NCBI RefSeq assembly: GCF_004027225.2
Contig: NC_044278.2
Location: forward strand, 60,462,243-60,526,242
Direction: 5' to 3'
Source of the DNA: Strigops habroptila
Taxonomy: Eukaryota > Chordata > Aves > Psittaciformes > Psittacidae
DNA: 64,000 nt
Shown piece after piece: positions 36,046 through 48,640 of this stretch. How positions within the stretch are numbered: the stretch's first letter is position 1; the number at the start of each line of letters is the position of its first letter. Both the position numbers and the translations under genes were made by a program. The notes under the pieces were generated by a model. That model was given only the letters and a program-made list of their open reading frames with translations. It had not been told where the DNA came from and did not search any database.

Positions 36046-39000
36046 AATAGGGGAGGAGGTGGGCTCTGTTTCACAACCACACTAGGCACCTCTGTCAGTT
36101 TACGATAAGACATGCCCTTTACAAAATGCTGCTCTCTTAAAATCAACCGCACATAATCTGTACAAAGTCATGGAGGGGCGAGAGGCAAGAGGGAGCAAGC
36201 TGCAGGGAATCAGTGCAGAGGGGAAATTGGGGCAGAGGAGATTCTGGCACAGACACAGGCATATTATTATTTGCACTGCTGCAGATGGCTGTACAGATGA
36301 AAATATGATGATTCCCCTGGTTTTTGTCTCCTTGCTCCACGGAGAGGCTGGGAAGTGTTCTGTGGCTGGGTAGCGTTAGCAGGTGTTGCGAAGGCCATTA
36401 GTGCAACAAACCCCCCTGCAACCAGGCTTTGTACAGTTGCCCAAGGGGCTCTGAGGGGAGGTTGTTTTTGTCCTGTCAATGCATGACTACTAGACATGTG
36501 TTTCAGACGCACGCAGAAAGAAGAAATTTAACTCCAACTGGGCACAATAAATCCGAACAGGGTGCTGGGAGAGGGTATCAAGACCTCTTTTACGTTCTTT
36601 TTAGTCCATTAATGGATACGGAATTAGACCAGAAGAACCCTTATGGGTAACATCTGCTGGTGCCCACCCTGTGGAGCACAGACCACCTGCTATCATGGTG
36701 TCCCGCAGGCTCTGGATGCACTGCCTCTTGCTGCCCGCTCCTGCCTGGCAACAGCATAGCCTCCTCAGCTGCTGCGGCCCAGGCTCTTCTCATGTCTCCA
36801 AATGAGAGTTGCCCAACACAATGTGGTCCCATGGAAGAGATCAATGTGGGCTTCCTGGCCCTTGGCTGCCTGGACACTGAGCAGAAATGAAAAGCTGTTG
36901 GTTGAGCACTGAGCTCCCCCACCTTCCTGCTGAGCCTGGATGCAGCCCTTTAATTAGGGGAAGCTGATTACATTTGATAGAGGAAAAGAGACTGTCAGGT
37001 AGTATGTGAGAAACTCTTTTCGATTCAGCAGAAAACGTTTTCACCTGAGGTTCCCTGTAGGTGGTAGGCACAGATAGGAAGCTGGCATGTCTGAGAATGG
37101 GATGTATTGTCTTCTCAGCAGCATTTCCCCTTTGTTGGGGACGCTTCTTATTTGGACAGTGGCCGAAAGAGGAGATGAAAGGCTGCTGAGGCTGAGGTTT
37201 CATACCAGCCAGCAGCACTCCACCTTCCTGCTTATCAGAGGGGTGGCAGCAGCCAGTGTGGTGGGGGCTGCCGGGCACGTTTAGGCTGGTGTTGGGCCTG
37301 AAGAACACTTAGGACGTGCAAAGCCTCCTGACTTATTTGCTTATCAAAGGATTTAAGCTGATCTTTCTAGAATAAGCTGGCACAGGCCAAGCACAGCACA
37401 GCCCCAGCAACATCCAGGAAGAACTGTGGTCCTTAGTTCCCGCACCTCCTTGAAAACCCCAAACTTCCTCTCCCCTCCTGTCCCTGGGGGGCTGAGACTC
37501 GGTGTGCTTGCTTATGAGTTATTTCATAAATAATTATGATACTGCAGAAAGTAAATTCACTAAACTCCAATGACTAGAGTAATGTGGAGTTTGAAGAGCT
37601 AGCGATCACAAATGGTTAACTAACAAGTGTTTACAGCGCCTCATGATAGTTACTGGCACTAAGACAAGGGCAGTAAAAAGTGGATTAGATGAAGATAAAT
37701 GTGAGACACAGGCAGAAACAAGTACTCCAGCAGATGTGTGTGGAAATTAATGGGGTGGTGATAATAACAAATTCTGATTCTCCACACAGTAAATGCGTCT
37801 CTTGATAATCACTTTCCAGTAGGATACCAACTGGGCATGCAAGAGACAGAAACCTAAATGGAGTGACATCTCTGCATTGCCAATGCACTGGATAAACACT
37901 GAATAGCTCAAAAAAGATAGCTGGAAATGTTGAATTTGTTCTGTCCCCTGAAGTCTTCCCCCCTCAAAATTTTATTTTCTGGCTCTGTGACCCTGTCTCT
38001 TGACAAATAAATCCACAGGGATACCAGGAAAAGATATCTCCCAACTCGACCATAAGGCTGGTGGCCAGGAGATCTTGGTCACATTCCAACTGCTGCCTCA
38101 GATATCCTGTCTGACACAGGACACTGGGTCACTATTGACCCCACATGTCTGCTCATCTACCCAGCTGGGATGTGAAAGCTCCCACACAGCACAATACTTT
38201 GCCAGATGTGTTGTTGAACTCCATGTGTTTATGTTTGTGAAAAGAACATAGGATGAAAGGCATTACAGAAATGCAAGATATGATTTGTTATGATTTAAAA
38301 GCCATTCTGGTTTAGCAGTGCTACTTTCAAATACTTGCACCCTGCAGGCATTTCCAGATAAGGACTCAAGCCCAGCTTTTCTTTTCCGGTCCCATTTTTT
38401 AAAGAAGCAGAGTGGTTTCAAAGTCCTTTGGAAATGGGTCTTTGAGCTTTCCCACTGCAGTCTATGATGGCAGGGATCAGGCTGTGGCTCCGCAGACATG
38501 GAGGTATGAAAAGAAGACCTTCCGCTTGCCTCCGTCACCCAGATGTACAGACACAATTCCTCCTGGCTTCATCCCATATATCCATCCTTGTGGACATGTG
38601 CAATGAAGGTAGCACAAACCTGGCCAGGGCTTCAGCTTCACCATTCACAGGTGCCTGGGAGGAGCCAGGGGAAAGGGAATGAATGACAAGGAAAAGTTGA
38701 GGAGAGGGGTCTGTTTTGTGGTTCCCATGCTAGAAGCATAAGCTGCATGCCTGGACTGCAGTGTTAGGGTATAAGTCTGCAATGCAATTTTCTTGGCATG
38801 GAAATCATTCAGAAGAGTCCCATTTCTCCATCCTCTGCATCACAGTTTGCTGCTGCCTGAACTGTGTGGATAAAACAGGGCAGCAGCTCTGTCCACCAAG
38901 TCCTTGGGAAAATACAGGAAGATCCAGCTTAACAACAGCAAACAGAGGTTTTTCTTTGCTTGCTTTGCTTTGAGGAAGGGCTGAGTTTTTTTAGTTGGGG

Positions 39001-39238
39001 TCATTTTGGTGAAGCTGTTCACAGAGCAGTTCTGTAAACATGTTTCCCAGCTCAGTGGAGGTTGAGCAGATGAAATTCAGCTTGCAAAGGACCTGACCGG
39101 CAAAGCGGGGTCTGCCCCAGTGCCAATTTTGCCAATGTGTGTAGAGCTAAAGCTGTAGCAGGGGAGGGAGGGGAGGAGGATGGGAAGCCCAGAGGCTGGT
39201 GTCACCATGGGTGTAACTGTAAGAAGGACCCACCCCAT
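36046..39238. other. Intergenic DNA, one candidate conserved patch
   Basis: A 155-codon minus-strand frame (36841-37308) has no recognised motif. The 37500-37680 patch (GAGTTATTTCATAAATAATT and onward) is AT-rich, unique and reminiscent of conserved non-coding DNA, but this cannot be tested here. Confidence 0.5.
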
Positions 39239-39618
39239 TAGCCTGGAGAAGGAAAGACTCCAGGGAGACCTTATTGCAGCCTTTCAGTTCTTAAAAGAGG
39301 CCTATAAGAAAGATGGGGAGAGACTTTTGTGATAAGACAAGGGGCAATGGTTTTAAACTAAAAGAGGGGAGATTCAGGCTGGACGTGGGGAATAAATTCT
39401 TTATGATGAGGGTGGTAAAACACTGGCACAGGTTGCCCAAAGAGGTGGTGGATGTGCCATCCCTGCAGACATTCAAGGTCAGGCTGGATGTGGTTCTGGA
39501 CAACCTGATCTAGTTGAAGCTGTCCCTGCTCATTGCAGGGGGGTTGGACTAGATGACCTTTGAAGGTCCCTTTCAACCCAAACTATTCTACGATTCTGTG
39601 ATTCTATGATTCTATGAT
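39239..39618 (+). mobile_element. CR1 LINE 3' fragment
   Basis: The fragment starts with [26 protein letters not shown] coding and includes the segment [20 protein letters not shown]. It then gives [19 protein letters not shown] and the 3' UTR TTGGACTAGATGACCTTTGA, ending in three ATTCTATG-like units. It is one of the better preserved copies in the window, but is 5'-truncated to under 400 bases. Confidence 0.95.
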
Positions 39619-42600
39619 CATTGGTACTCAGTATTTCCACCCAGGTGCTTGGAGTGAGGTTAGGTGAAGGTGAGAATAAATCCTGTGGGACCTCTCTGAG
39701 CAACTGCTAAAACTCAGTAATTTGAAAAAGCAAGGGGTACTAAAGACAAAGATTTGTCTTGCATCCTAAAATAAATGACATTTTTGACTCCCTGAGAAGA
39801 CAGCAAGCGCTTCCTTGCTTGAGGGACTGTTTTCCCTGCTTAATGCTCTGGCCACGTGTGACTGCACTGCTCAGATACTCTGTCCCCTGGCTCCTCTTTT
39901 CCTGCCTCACCATGTTCAGGCACATCAACCTGGGCTCCCTTGCCTCGGGCTCGGGCAGGGAGGCGTCAGCAGCTGAGTGCAGCAGCAAATACCCCTGAAA
40001 GCAGTGAGCAGGGACCTGCCAGCTGCAGACTACCAGCGTTGTAGCCCAACCAAACGCATCTAATTTCCCAGTCACCGCTTCTTGCGCACATGACCTGTTA
40101 AACGAATTCAATTAAAAGAATTCCCAGTGCTAATCTAGTGATGATATGATGAGAGACAGGAGCTCAAGCATATCCCAGAGGTAGCTGATCGGGTTTCCTA
40201 GGATGTATTATTTATGGGGCCATCTGCTTTAGACAAGTATTGAAGTCCGAAGCGGGGAGGATTTTGATGGAATTCACTCATTTAACTGGGACGGAGGGTG
40301 CTGTGGGTATTTCCTCTCCCCCCGCCCCCCGAAAAAATGCTGCTGCAGTTATTTATGGAATAAAGCTGGCAGCAGGGTACCTGTGTGCTGATGCCTTCAA
40401 CAAAATGCTGCTCAGGTCTGAGAGCTCGCACATGTCGTCACAAGAAGGGGCCATTCATAGTGTGGTCAGAGAGGTACAAACACGTTCCAGTCTGAGTTGC
40501 TGGTACTGTGACATACAGGCGTATAAACACAGCCATGGCTGGAATGTGAGGAGGCTGAGGGACCAGCCAAAAGAGGCAGAGTCCACAGGAGAATAGGAAG
40601 AATTCTCCCAAAATAGCTGATTTAGTTACTGTATAGCTCAGTAACTGCAGGATTTGTTTACCGTTATTATAGGCAACATGAAGCAAAATCGCACATGTAA
40701 AAAAAGAAACTGTCTCTCTCTCTGATTTGGGCTGATGTGCTATCTAAATAATATGGGTCAAGAAACCTGAAATAAAATATCTTCATGAACAGGATTTGTG
40801 TTCCTTTCTTGTCTGTCTCCCATGGTGCTAAACGCAGCCACCTTCTGCTGACATTTCCCCATCACCGTTGCATCATCAGATTTCTAAATATCAAAGCTTC
40901 CTCGGGCTAATGTCTAATCCTTTCTTAGTGATCAGAAATGAAATTCCTCTCAAAGCTTTGGTTGGGAAGGGTCTACTAAACCTTTACATAGAAATTTGCT
41001 GGAAGCTACCTGTCATTTTTCTGCCCATTTCCCAGTAATTCAGACTAATGACTCGTCAACACCCTTTTTTTCTTTTAATTCTTCCTTTTGCATCTGTCTA
41101 GAAGTAGCTTTCTGCTCCAGTTATTGGTTTAACAGCATAAGGCTATCTACTGAGGCACAATTCTCACCCAGTCTTACTTGATTTGTCTCATGACTGTTTT
41201 CATAATTCTTATTTTGTTAGTTATTTAAAAAAAAATCTGGTTGTAGCATTCAAAGATTTGTACTTCGGAATTGGGGTATTCCTTCAGAGCTGTTCTGGAT
41301 GTTGAACCTCTGGAGGAAAGTTTTGGTTATGAAAAATGCAGATTTATAGTCACAGACTACAGGAAAGGCGGCTATCAGAAATCCTTTTAGACACAGTTTT
41401 CACTTAACTGAAATATCAGTTTCTGCATTATGGAAGGTTTCTCCCAAAGCTGCTACCTATCAGTGTTTCATCCAATCAGGCAGGGAATTAGGTTTCTGTT
41501 TGATAGGCAACTTGTTGTATCATCCACATACCAAATGTTCAGGCTGGGAAATGCAGCCCATGGAAGGAGCCTGGATCAGACCATACTCTTAAGATTGTTC
41601 TTGTTCGTGAGCTTTGCTGTGGTGTCTTTCTGACGTAGCTACCACTCAAAAGCCATCTGACTTCCCCCCACTGCTATGGCATGCCTAGACACTACCAGGC
41701 TCTTCTAGCTGGGGAACAATGCCATGGGACACAGCAGTCAGAAGAAGGGAGCAATGAAGCTCTCTCACAAGTGGCCTTCAGCCACATAAGGGTAACCAGT
41801 TATCCATGAGGACCTAGAGCAAAGGTCTGGGTGCCCTCAGCATCCCCTGCTCTGTGGCGCCTGGACAGTACAGTTGAGGGCACTACGAGCCGGGTGCACA
41901 CAGTAGAGGAGAGTTGTGTAAAGCCCATCTGTGGGAACACACAGACGGGTGTCTTCTGCATGCTGCCATAACATACCACAAGGGCAACCCCTTGGCACAT
42001 GATTCAGTCTCTAAATACCCAGTTAGGTGAGTGCAGACAGAAACCTGCATGAAGATTAGTGCCTGGGAATACGCAGGGATGTGCACTATCTTCCTGGTGC
42101 AAAAGTCAGAGTTAGAAAGGTCATAAAAAGTGATCAAGCCACTGGAGTCCCTTTTTCTTCCTGCTGCTGTAAGACTCATACCAGTGGCACATTTGTCCCT
42201 CCTCCTCCCAGCCGAAAAACCTCCCAAGGACTGGATTTCTCTCCCCAAACTGCTCTAGTTAGTAGCCCTTCACCTACTGTGGGGAAATGACTTACAAGGG
42301 ACAATACCTTTGAGCAGGATAGAGGGCCAGGGGTTCTAAAGCCCTTGCTTTTGAGCAGGCATCTCTGCAGAGGCTTCTTTATTTTCCGGAAAAACAGGCA
42401 GAGTCATGAGAGCTTCTTAAGGAATACCTTTGAGCAAAAGGCATTTTGTCTCCCTATGTGTTTGCACAGCTCTTGTCATGAAGGATTTGGCTGCTGCCAC
42501 TACACAATTAAATCAGGGATGAATCCAGACTGCCTGATTTCAGTGTCGGTAGACACCACCATGGCCACACCACCATTCTGGGTGGCAATGCTTCCTAAGT

Positions 42601-45600
42601 CACCTCTTTTGCTCTGGATAATGTTCTGCCAGTTGGCTGGAACAATCTCACCCATCGCTGCTGTTCAAAGGAGACCCTCATTACTCAAGTTCAGCTGCCC
42701 ATTATCCATGTCTTCCCTGGTCCCATGTCATATGCTTGCTGCGCATATCATTGTGCTCTGCTCACAAAGCCAGCTAGGAGAGCAGACCAGCTCTGTTGCT
42801 GCTGGGTTAGTCTTCTGCTAGGTTGTTCTTCTGCCAACTTAGTGATCTAAACTGCTGGGTGAAGAGGTGCACTGTTGGAGCCTGGGTGGCATAAGCAGTG
42901 AGAGCAGCTCCTGGAAGGCATGAAGGGAAAAGAGAGGGTGTTCATGGTAATGAGACATCGGGGTGGCTCAGTCTCATCTAACTTGGTTCTCATCCCTACA
43001 TGACACCCTCCTGTCCACTGTGCTGTGGCTCATTCAGTCAGTGACAGGGTGGATTAGGATATCAAGTGAAGTGATAAAAGTTTCCCTTTATCCCTTGGGG
43101 TATTTGCAGCCAAAGCCCCTCCCTGATCCAGATCGCTGCATGGCTGTATGAAGAGTTGTGTAGACTGACATAACATTGTGGAGAAAGGCAGGGCAGGGTT
43201 TGCTTAACCCTCTTCTGCTGTTAAAATGTTCACTGTATCAGAGCCTCAAGGACCAGACTTGAAGCTATATTTTAGTTTTCTAAGAGGGCATCTCTTGGAG
43301 TCAGTGCAGATGTTTCCTGTGGAGTCAGCAAAGCAAAAAGAAGCAGCTTTTGGAGGCTTCCAGGTCCTGTTTCTTTCCGTTTAAATGCCTATGCTAAGTG
43401 GACTGGGTTTTGCACAGTAAGCAACAAGCCACAGTAGCGGTATTTCTGAGGTCTGCATGATCATGTTACTTCCAAGTGGCAGCAATAAGTACAGCCTCGT
43501 TTCTCAGTACTCCTACATGAATGCAGACGTGTGGCTGGTTGCCTGTAGGTGAGTCCCTGTGGAGTATTTGAGCCCTTATGGACTGCATACAGCTGCTTCA
43601 CCACCGTATGTCCAGATATGTGCCATGGCCATGAATATTCACCCTCATGGGGCCAGACATCCTGTGGTATGATCCAAAGGGTACATCTATTTCCACTGAA
43701 TGCCTGGATATGTATCTTGTATTAGGTGTTCTAATGCTAAAAATGCATAAAGTGCCTCCAAAAATACAGCTGTAACTGCATCAAAAGTTTCTTTAAACCA
43801 ATTGTGATTTCTTTAGGCCACCTGCAATGTTACTAGGATGTCCCACTGAAAATCAGAAGTTTTTAATATGCAGATGCCACGCTTGATGCCTGTCCCTGGC
43901 TAGTCACTGTTTCAGAGAAGTTATTTTGATATTACTGATGTCCATCCTGTTTATTTGTCCTGGATTGTCCATAACAAGAGGAAAAAACACTGCACCTGGA
44001 ATAAAACACAGCAGCCTTGGGAGGTTTTGCGCATGACTGGCATTTACCTGGGGCACGGGTCTTTACAAAAGGGAGCCTTATTTCCTGCATCAAGGTGAGC
44101 CCGCGGCCATGCATTCTCCTTCAGGCCCTCCTGCTGAGCCTAGGTGAGCCATGCCTCCACTCACCTCCTAGAAGCTAGGTCTCAGCTCTGCTGCACCAGC
44201 ACATACGGGCTCCCAGCACCTGCAAGAAATTAAAGAGCACTAAAATACTCCCTGTGGCCAGTCGCTCACCGTACAGCCAGCACAAAAGCCTGAATTCCTT
44301 TCACATGAGAACATGGGTACATCTGCTTGCAATCATCTTTCTCCAGGCAACCGGCCTGATTAAGCAGAAATGTGATTCTCCACACTTAGTCCAAGGAGTG
44401 CTTGGCAGACGCCCGCAGCAAAGGGGCTGGGATTTGGGAGAGGCAGAATAAACGCGCCTTTCACGCCCGGCATCCCCAGCAGTCCCGTGGCTCCTGCGCT
44501 CGCAGCCTTGGTCACTTCTTGCCCTGCTTGCAGGAGGCAAGACATGCTGAAATAAAGAGAAACTTGTTCTGTGGCAGGAAAGGTCATTTCTTCTGGCCAG
44601 GCATTTGGGAAGGAGACAGCAAGCATATTATTTTAAAGGTAAACCGATAAAATGTTTGTTTACTGGAGGAAGGGGAGGAATGTCAGAAACATGTCAGCAT
44701 TCTTCAGAAAAAGTTATTGTGGTGTCTTACTCCTGCCCTGAAAATAACTGCAGGGTGTTGTAAAGAAATGATTTAGCCTTCAGTGGTCCATAGCCTCATG
44801 CAGGGTATTTTGCGTGCTGGAAGGATGCTCTTTGTCCATCTGTGCACGCATGTGTGTGTGTTCACGGGGGTGTGAATACACACTCCATAGCAGAGGAAAT
44901 GGCTGAAAATGTTAGAAGTGAGTAGACATAGAGGGATATTAGCAGAGTCTCTGGTAATGCTATTTGTTTGTTTCTTAATATTTTCTTTATTTCAGCTGAC
45001 CAACAAGAAATCACTAAAAATCACTGCTTTAATGAAGGCTGCAGTTTGTAGCAGAGATGCATTATGGTTTATGTACTTCTGTAGATTTGCCAGATTCCGT
45101 TTCTAAACTTGCCTCTCATGCTGCTACACAAGAGGAGTAAAGAAATAATTTATAGGTGCAATTAAGAATGCCATGTTTGGGGAATTAAGGGAAAGTACTT
45201 TTAAGAAAAGCAATCTTGACAATTGAGCAGCTCAGCTTCACTGTGATTCCTGAAAGCAAGTCAATCTGACCATCAGTTAGTATGTTTGTAAAGGCTAGGT
45301 TGCACCCCTCCTAAGACTGGTTTTTACCAGCTCATAGTCCAGATAGCCTGAGGACTTCAGCCAGATCTGCAGAAGGCGTGCTTTGATGGAACAGCATTGC
45401 AGTTGTAGCTGTAGTGGCCCCAGGGCACGTGTGTCCCAGCCCAGCCGTGCATCCCTCTGGTTGGACTGATTGAAATGGTCAGAAGTGACAATTTACCACA
45501 TCCCTGACTAACGCAGCCATGAAAAGAAGTGCTGTGCTGGCAGGCTGGGCAGGGGGACTGGAGACAAGGCAGCCTGCTTTGTGTTTGCCGTTTGGAGGCA

Positions 45601-46969
45601 CACGGTTAAATCCTTCTCCTAAACTCTTTGAACTGTACTCTTGCCAAGACCAGCCAAGGTCTTGTTTTAGGCCAACCTATATTCTCGGCCTCAAACAAAT
45701 GCCTAACACAGATTCTCTGAATAAGTGTGAATCTTAGCAGTTTCAGGAATCCAGCTGATTTAGGGAAGTTCTTAATATAAGGGCATGGTGGAAAAACATT
45801 GTCCCTTAACAAGTAGAGGGAACAGTGATGGACAGACACTGTTTTAAGAAAAAAAAAAGGCATCCAGGGGTCTATTCACTTGTCTACATGTTAGACCGTT
45901 GCAGTTTATATATCTGCATTCATGCACGCACACAAAATTTTAAGGTAACAGTAGAATAACCTATGTTAGTGCAAAAAGATTCAAAGGGAAACATCTGTTA
46001 TTAAAAAACATTATGAAAAAACCCCATTCATTTAGCACAGGCTGGAATACAGGAATTTTTGCATGCTGTGTTTGGCTTGACTTGCTATAGACAAGACTTA
46101 ATGATGGACAGAAGAGTTGTCTGGAAGAAATGCTGCGGGGTCTGATGTTTTCCAGAGCTTCTCTCCTGAATGTTCATTTGGGTATTGCAACACACTGATA
46201 CTCTGTCTGTAGATATATCTATTCAGGTGTTATTTACAGGTCTCATACTCAATGTCTTTTTTTAATATGGCTTCATTCCCTGTGAATGCTAATGTGGATA
46301 TGAGGAGATGAGACACAAATGGGATGCCTTTAAGGCTGTGTCAACGGCTTCTCAAGATATTGATCGCCAAGTTACTGAGAAAAGATGCTGAAGCCTTTAG
46401 AGCTGAACAGTTAACAGAGTGTGGATCAAGCCTGGATTTTCAGTTATAGGAAGGATAAGCCATTATATCAGCCTATCCCTATGCCAGTCAGCCAGTCTGA
46501 TGGTGGAGTCTCAATACAGTGATGGGAAAATGCACCTTTGTTACTCTGCTTTGTGAAGGCTGTGCTTGCAGAGAATATTCTTACCGCTCACCACACAGCT
46601 TTCATCCTCAGCAGGAGGCACAAGCACAAGTTTTAACTTCTGGGAGTCAATGTAATTTGTCAAGGCCTTGCAGAATTGGGTCCCATTCTTGCCCCTTAGT
46701 CTTTCCAATCTGTTACACTACCAGCCTTTGCCTGCTCTGTTGCTTACCTGCAGAGCCTCTGCTCCTTGTAACACTGCTGTCAACCGTTGTCCTTCAGATG
46801 TTGCCTGAAGCCACAGCTGTGCAATTGATGGGAAAATAGCAACTGTTAGGTTGAAGGAAAGTTGGCTTCAGCTGACATTTTTGTATAAATTCAGAGCAAT
46901 CAATTTTGTAGGTGATTTGTTAATGTACAAACTCCACCTGACTTTTCCTTCCTTTCACATCTAAGGGTG
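39619..46969. other. Intergenic DNA, no recognisable repeat or gene
   Basis: These 7.3 kb contain no CR1 copy that I could recognise. The longest frame, 158 codons at 42345-42821 (+), lacks domain features. A short CT run lies near 40711-40722 and a GT-rich patch near 44845-44875. Confidence 0.5.
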
Positions 46970-47240
46970 ATGCATTGATTTTAAGGCTAGAAGACATCTC
47001 TCTGGCCTCACCACCTGCATAATTCAGATCCTCTGACATCCCTATATAAACTCATGTTTCAGGATCAAGAAGAGTACTTGTGACAAAACTGTCTTTTAGC
47101 AAGGAAAAAAACCCTTCCCTTGATTAAGAAAGATCTACATAGTCCAAGACAATCCTTCTGAAGTTCTTCCAGTGTTGTCCAAGAAAAATGTTTTATACCT
47201 TCCATGTGCTTGTTAACACCCATCTGATATTTTCCGTCAG
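46970..47240 (-). mobile_element. Possible ancient CR1 3' end relic
   Basis: The + strand begins TGCATTGATTTTAAGGCTAGAAG and continues with CACCTGCATAATTCAGATC-type sequence. From memory this matches the reverse-complement 3' end of old sauropsid CR1 families, where TTTTAAGGCCAGAAGGGACC is typical. Similarity fades to the right, and no coding remnant is clear. Confidence 0.5.
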
Positions 47241-48487
47241 AAATTAGGCTCTGAGCCCGTTATATATCCAATTAGGACAAAAGCACTCCAGAAGGGAGGC
47301 TGCTTCACTACCTGCATATGCATCACTCATGCACAGAATTCAAATATTAGTAAACAAAACACACATGTTTTGTAACTGTAATTGTTCTTGTCACAAACTC
47401 AGCCTCAGATCGTTTTGGATAGTTTATTCCTGGAGCAGCTTACATAGTCTGGGAAGAAAAAAGGGCAGATATACATTTTTCGATATATTGCTATGAAGAG
47501 AATACACTTAGAACTTTGGATCATATTCCTGGTTTGTATTGTTTATTCACATGTAAGGGTTTAGATCTCCATGTGTGAGAGCTTATTTTTAAATGAAAAT
47601 ATATGATGTTTAAGTGGAAACAAGAGATGAATATGGAGAGAAACCTCTGATGAAGTAAGAAGAGTTGGAATTTGTCCATAATGATACCAAAATGAACATA
47701 TTCTGTCAGCCTTTGTTTTACTTACTTTCTTTTTTTAGCCTAGCCTGGAGTCATCTGTGCACTTGCAGGGAAATCAATCTGTGCCTTGGGCAGCGGGATC
47801 TCTCCATAGCTAGGGGAGACTGATGGATTTTTTCACATATTAAGACTGGAGGTTCGATGGAAACTGTATAGGAATGGTGACAGTAGTGCAGATTTGAGGG
47901 GTTTGGCTTCTTAACGAAAATAGATACCTTACAACATTTGCTTTTTTTTTTTTTTTTTAGATAAAAAGTCCTGTCTCTACTATGTATTTCTCTCTCTGTT
48001 ATGTGTTTCTCTTATCTTTCTTCTGCGTGTTTCTCTCCTTCCTCTCTAAACATTTCAATATGGCTTGTTTTAAGTACAAAATAAATTATGAAGTCATGTA
48101 AGACTAGTATTATGGAAAAGCTTTTCCATAGGCATATTTAGTGGCTTTGTAATGATTCAGTGATTTGGTTATATTTGGCTTGCTTTTTTTACTTTTTAGT
48201 GAAACACTATTCCTCATTAAATGGTCAACCCAAACCCCATGACAAAAATTTCATATGAATGGATAAAGGGTAAAGTGTTGACTTTACCAAGGAAAAGTGT
48301 TGCATTTGAATCAACAAGACCAGGATTATTCTTGTTCATTTGCTCACAGCAGTGGGTCAGGCTAAGTCTCTGAAAAATGTGCTCCCACGTTGGGCACCGC
48401 ATGCTTCAAAGTATGACTGATCTGTGCTGCCTCAGTTTTCATTAAAATAAAGGCAGCAAGCCTCCTATCTGTGCCTATATCCTCCCT
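47241..48487. other. Intergenic AT-rich DNA with T-run and palindrome
   Basis: The stretch includes the T homopolymer and a CT-rich segment at about 47970-48045, followed by a perfect 20-bp palindrome at 48111-48130. There is no coding signal. Confidence 0.55.
47942..47958 (+). repeat. (T) homopolymer of about 17
   Basis: This is an uninterrupted T run followed by AGATAAAAAG. No element joined to it on the minus strand is recognisable as a retrotransposed copy. Confidence 0.8.
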
Positions 48488-48640
48488 GCTGCCCAGGGAA
48501 GTGGTGGAGTCACCATCTCTGGAGGTACTTAAAAGATTTGTAGGTGTGGTGCTTAGGGACGCGGTTTTGTGGTGAACTTGGCAGTGCCAAGACTAACGGT
48601 TGGGCTTTACCAACCTAAGTGATTCTATGATTCTATGATC
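48488..48640 (+). mobile_element. Short CR1 LINE 3' end, different subfamily
   Basis: The segment encodes LPREVVESPSLEVLKRFVG-like residues. It is followed by a 3' UTR unlike the other copies (GGCAGTGCCAAGACTAACGG, TTGGGCTTTACCAACC) and ends GATTCTATGATTCTATG. The distinct 3' UTR points to a separate CR1 subfamily from the elements at 33.5 and 39.2 kb. Confidence 0.88.

Noticed and set aside
36841..37308. A 155-codon minus-strand frame
   Set aside because: No family motif was found and no exon-like boundaries support it.
42345..42821. A 158-codon + strand frame
   Set aside because: It has no recognisable domain or splice context; composition is consistent with chance.
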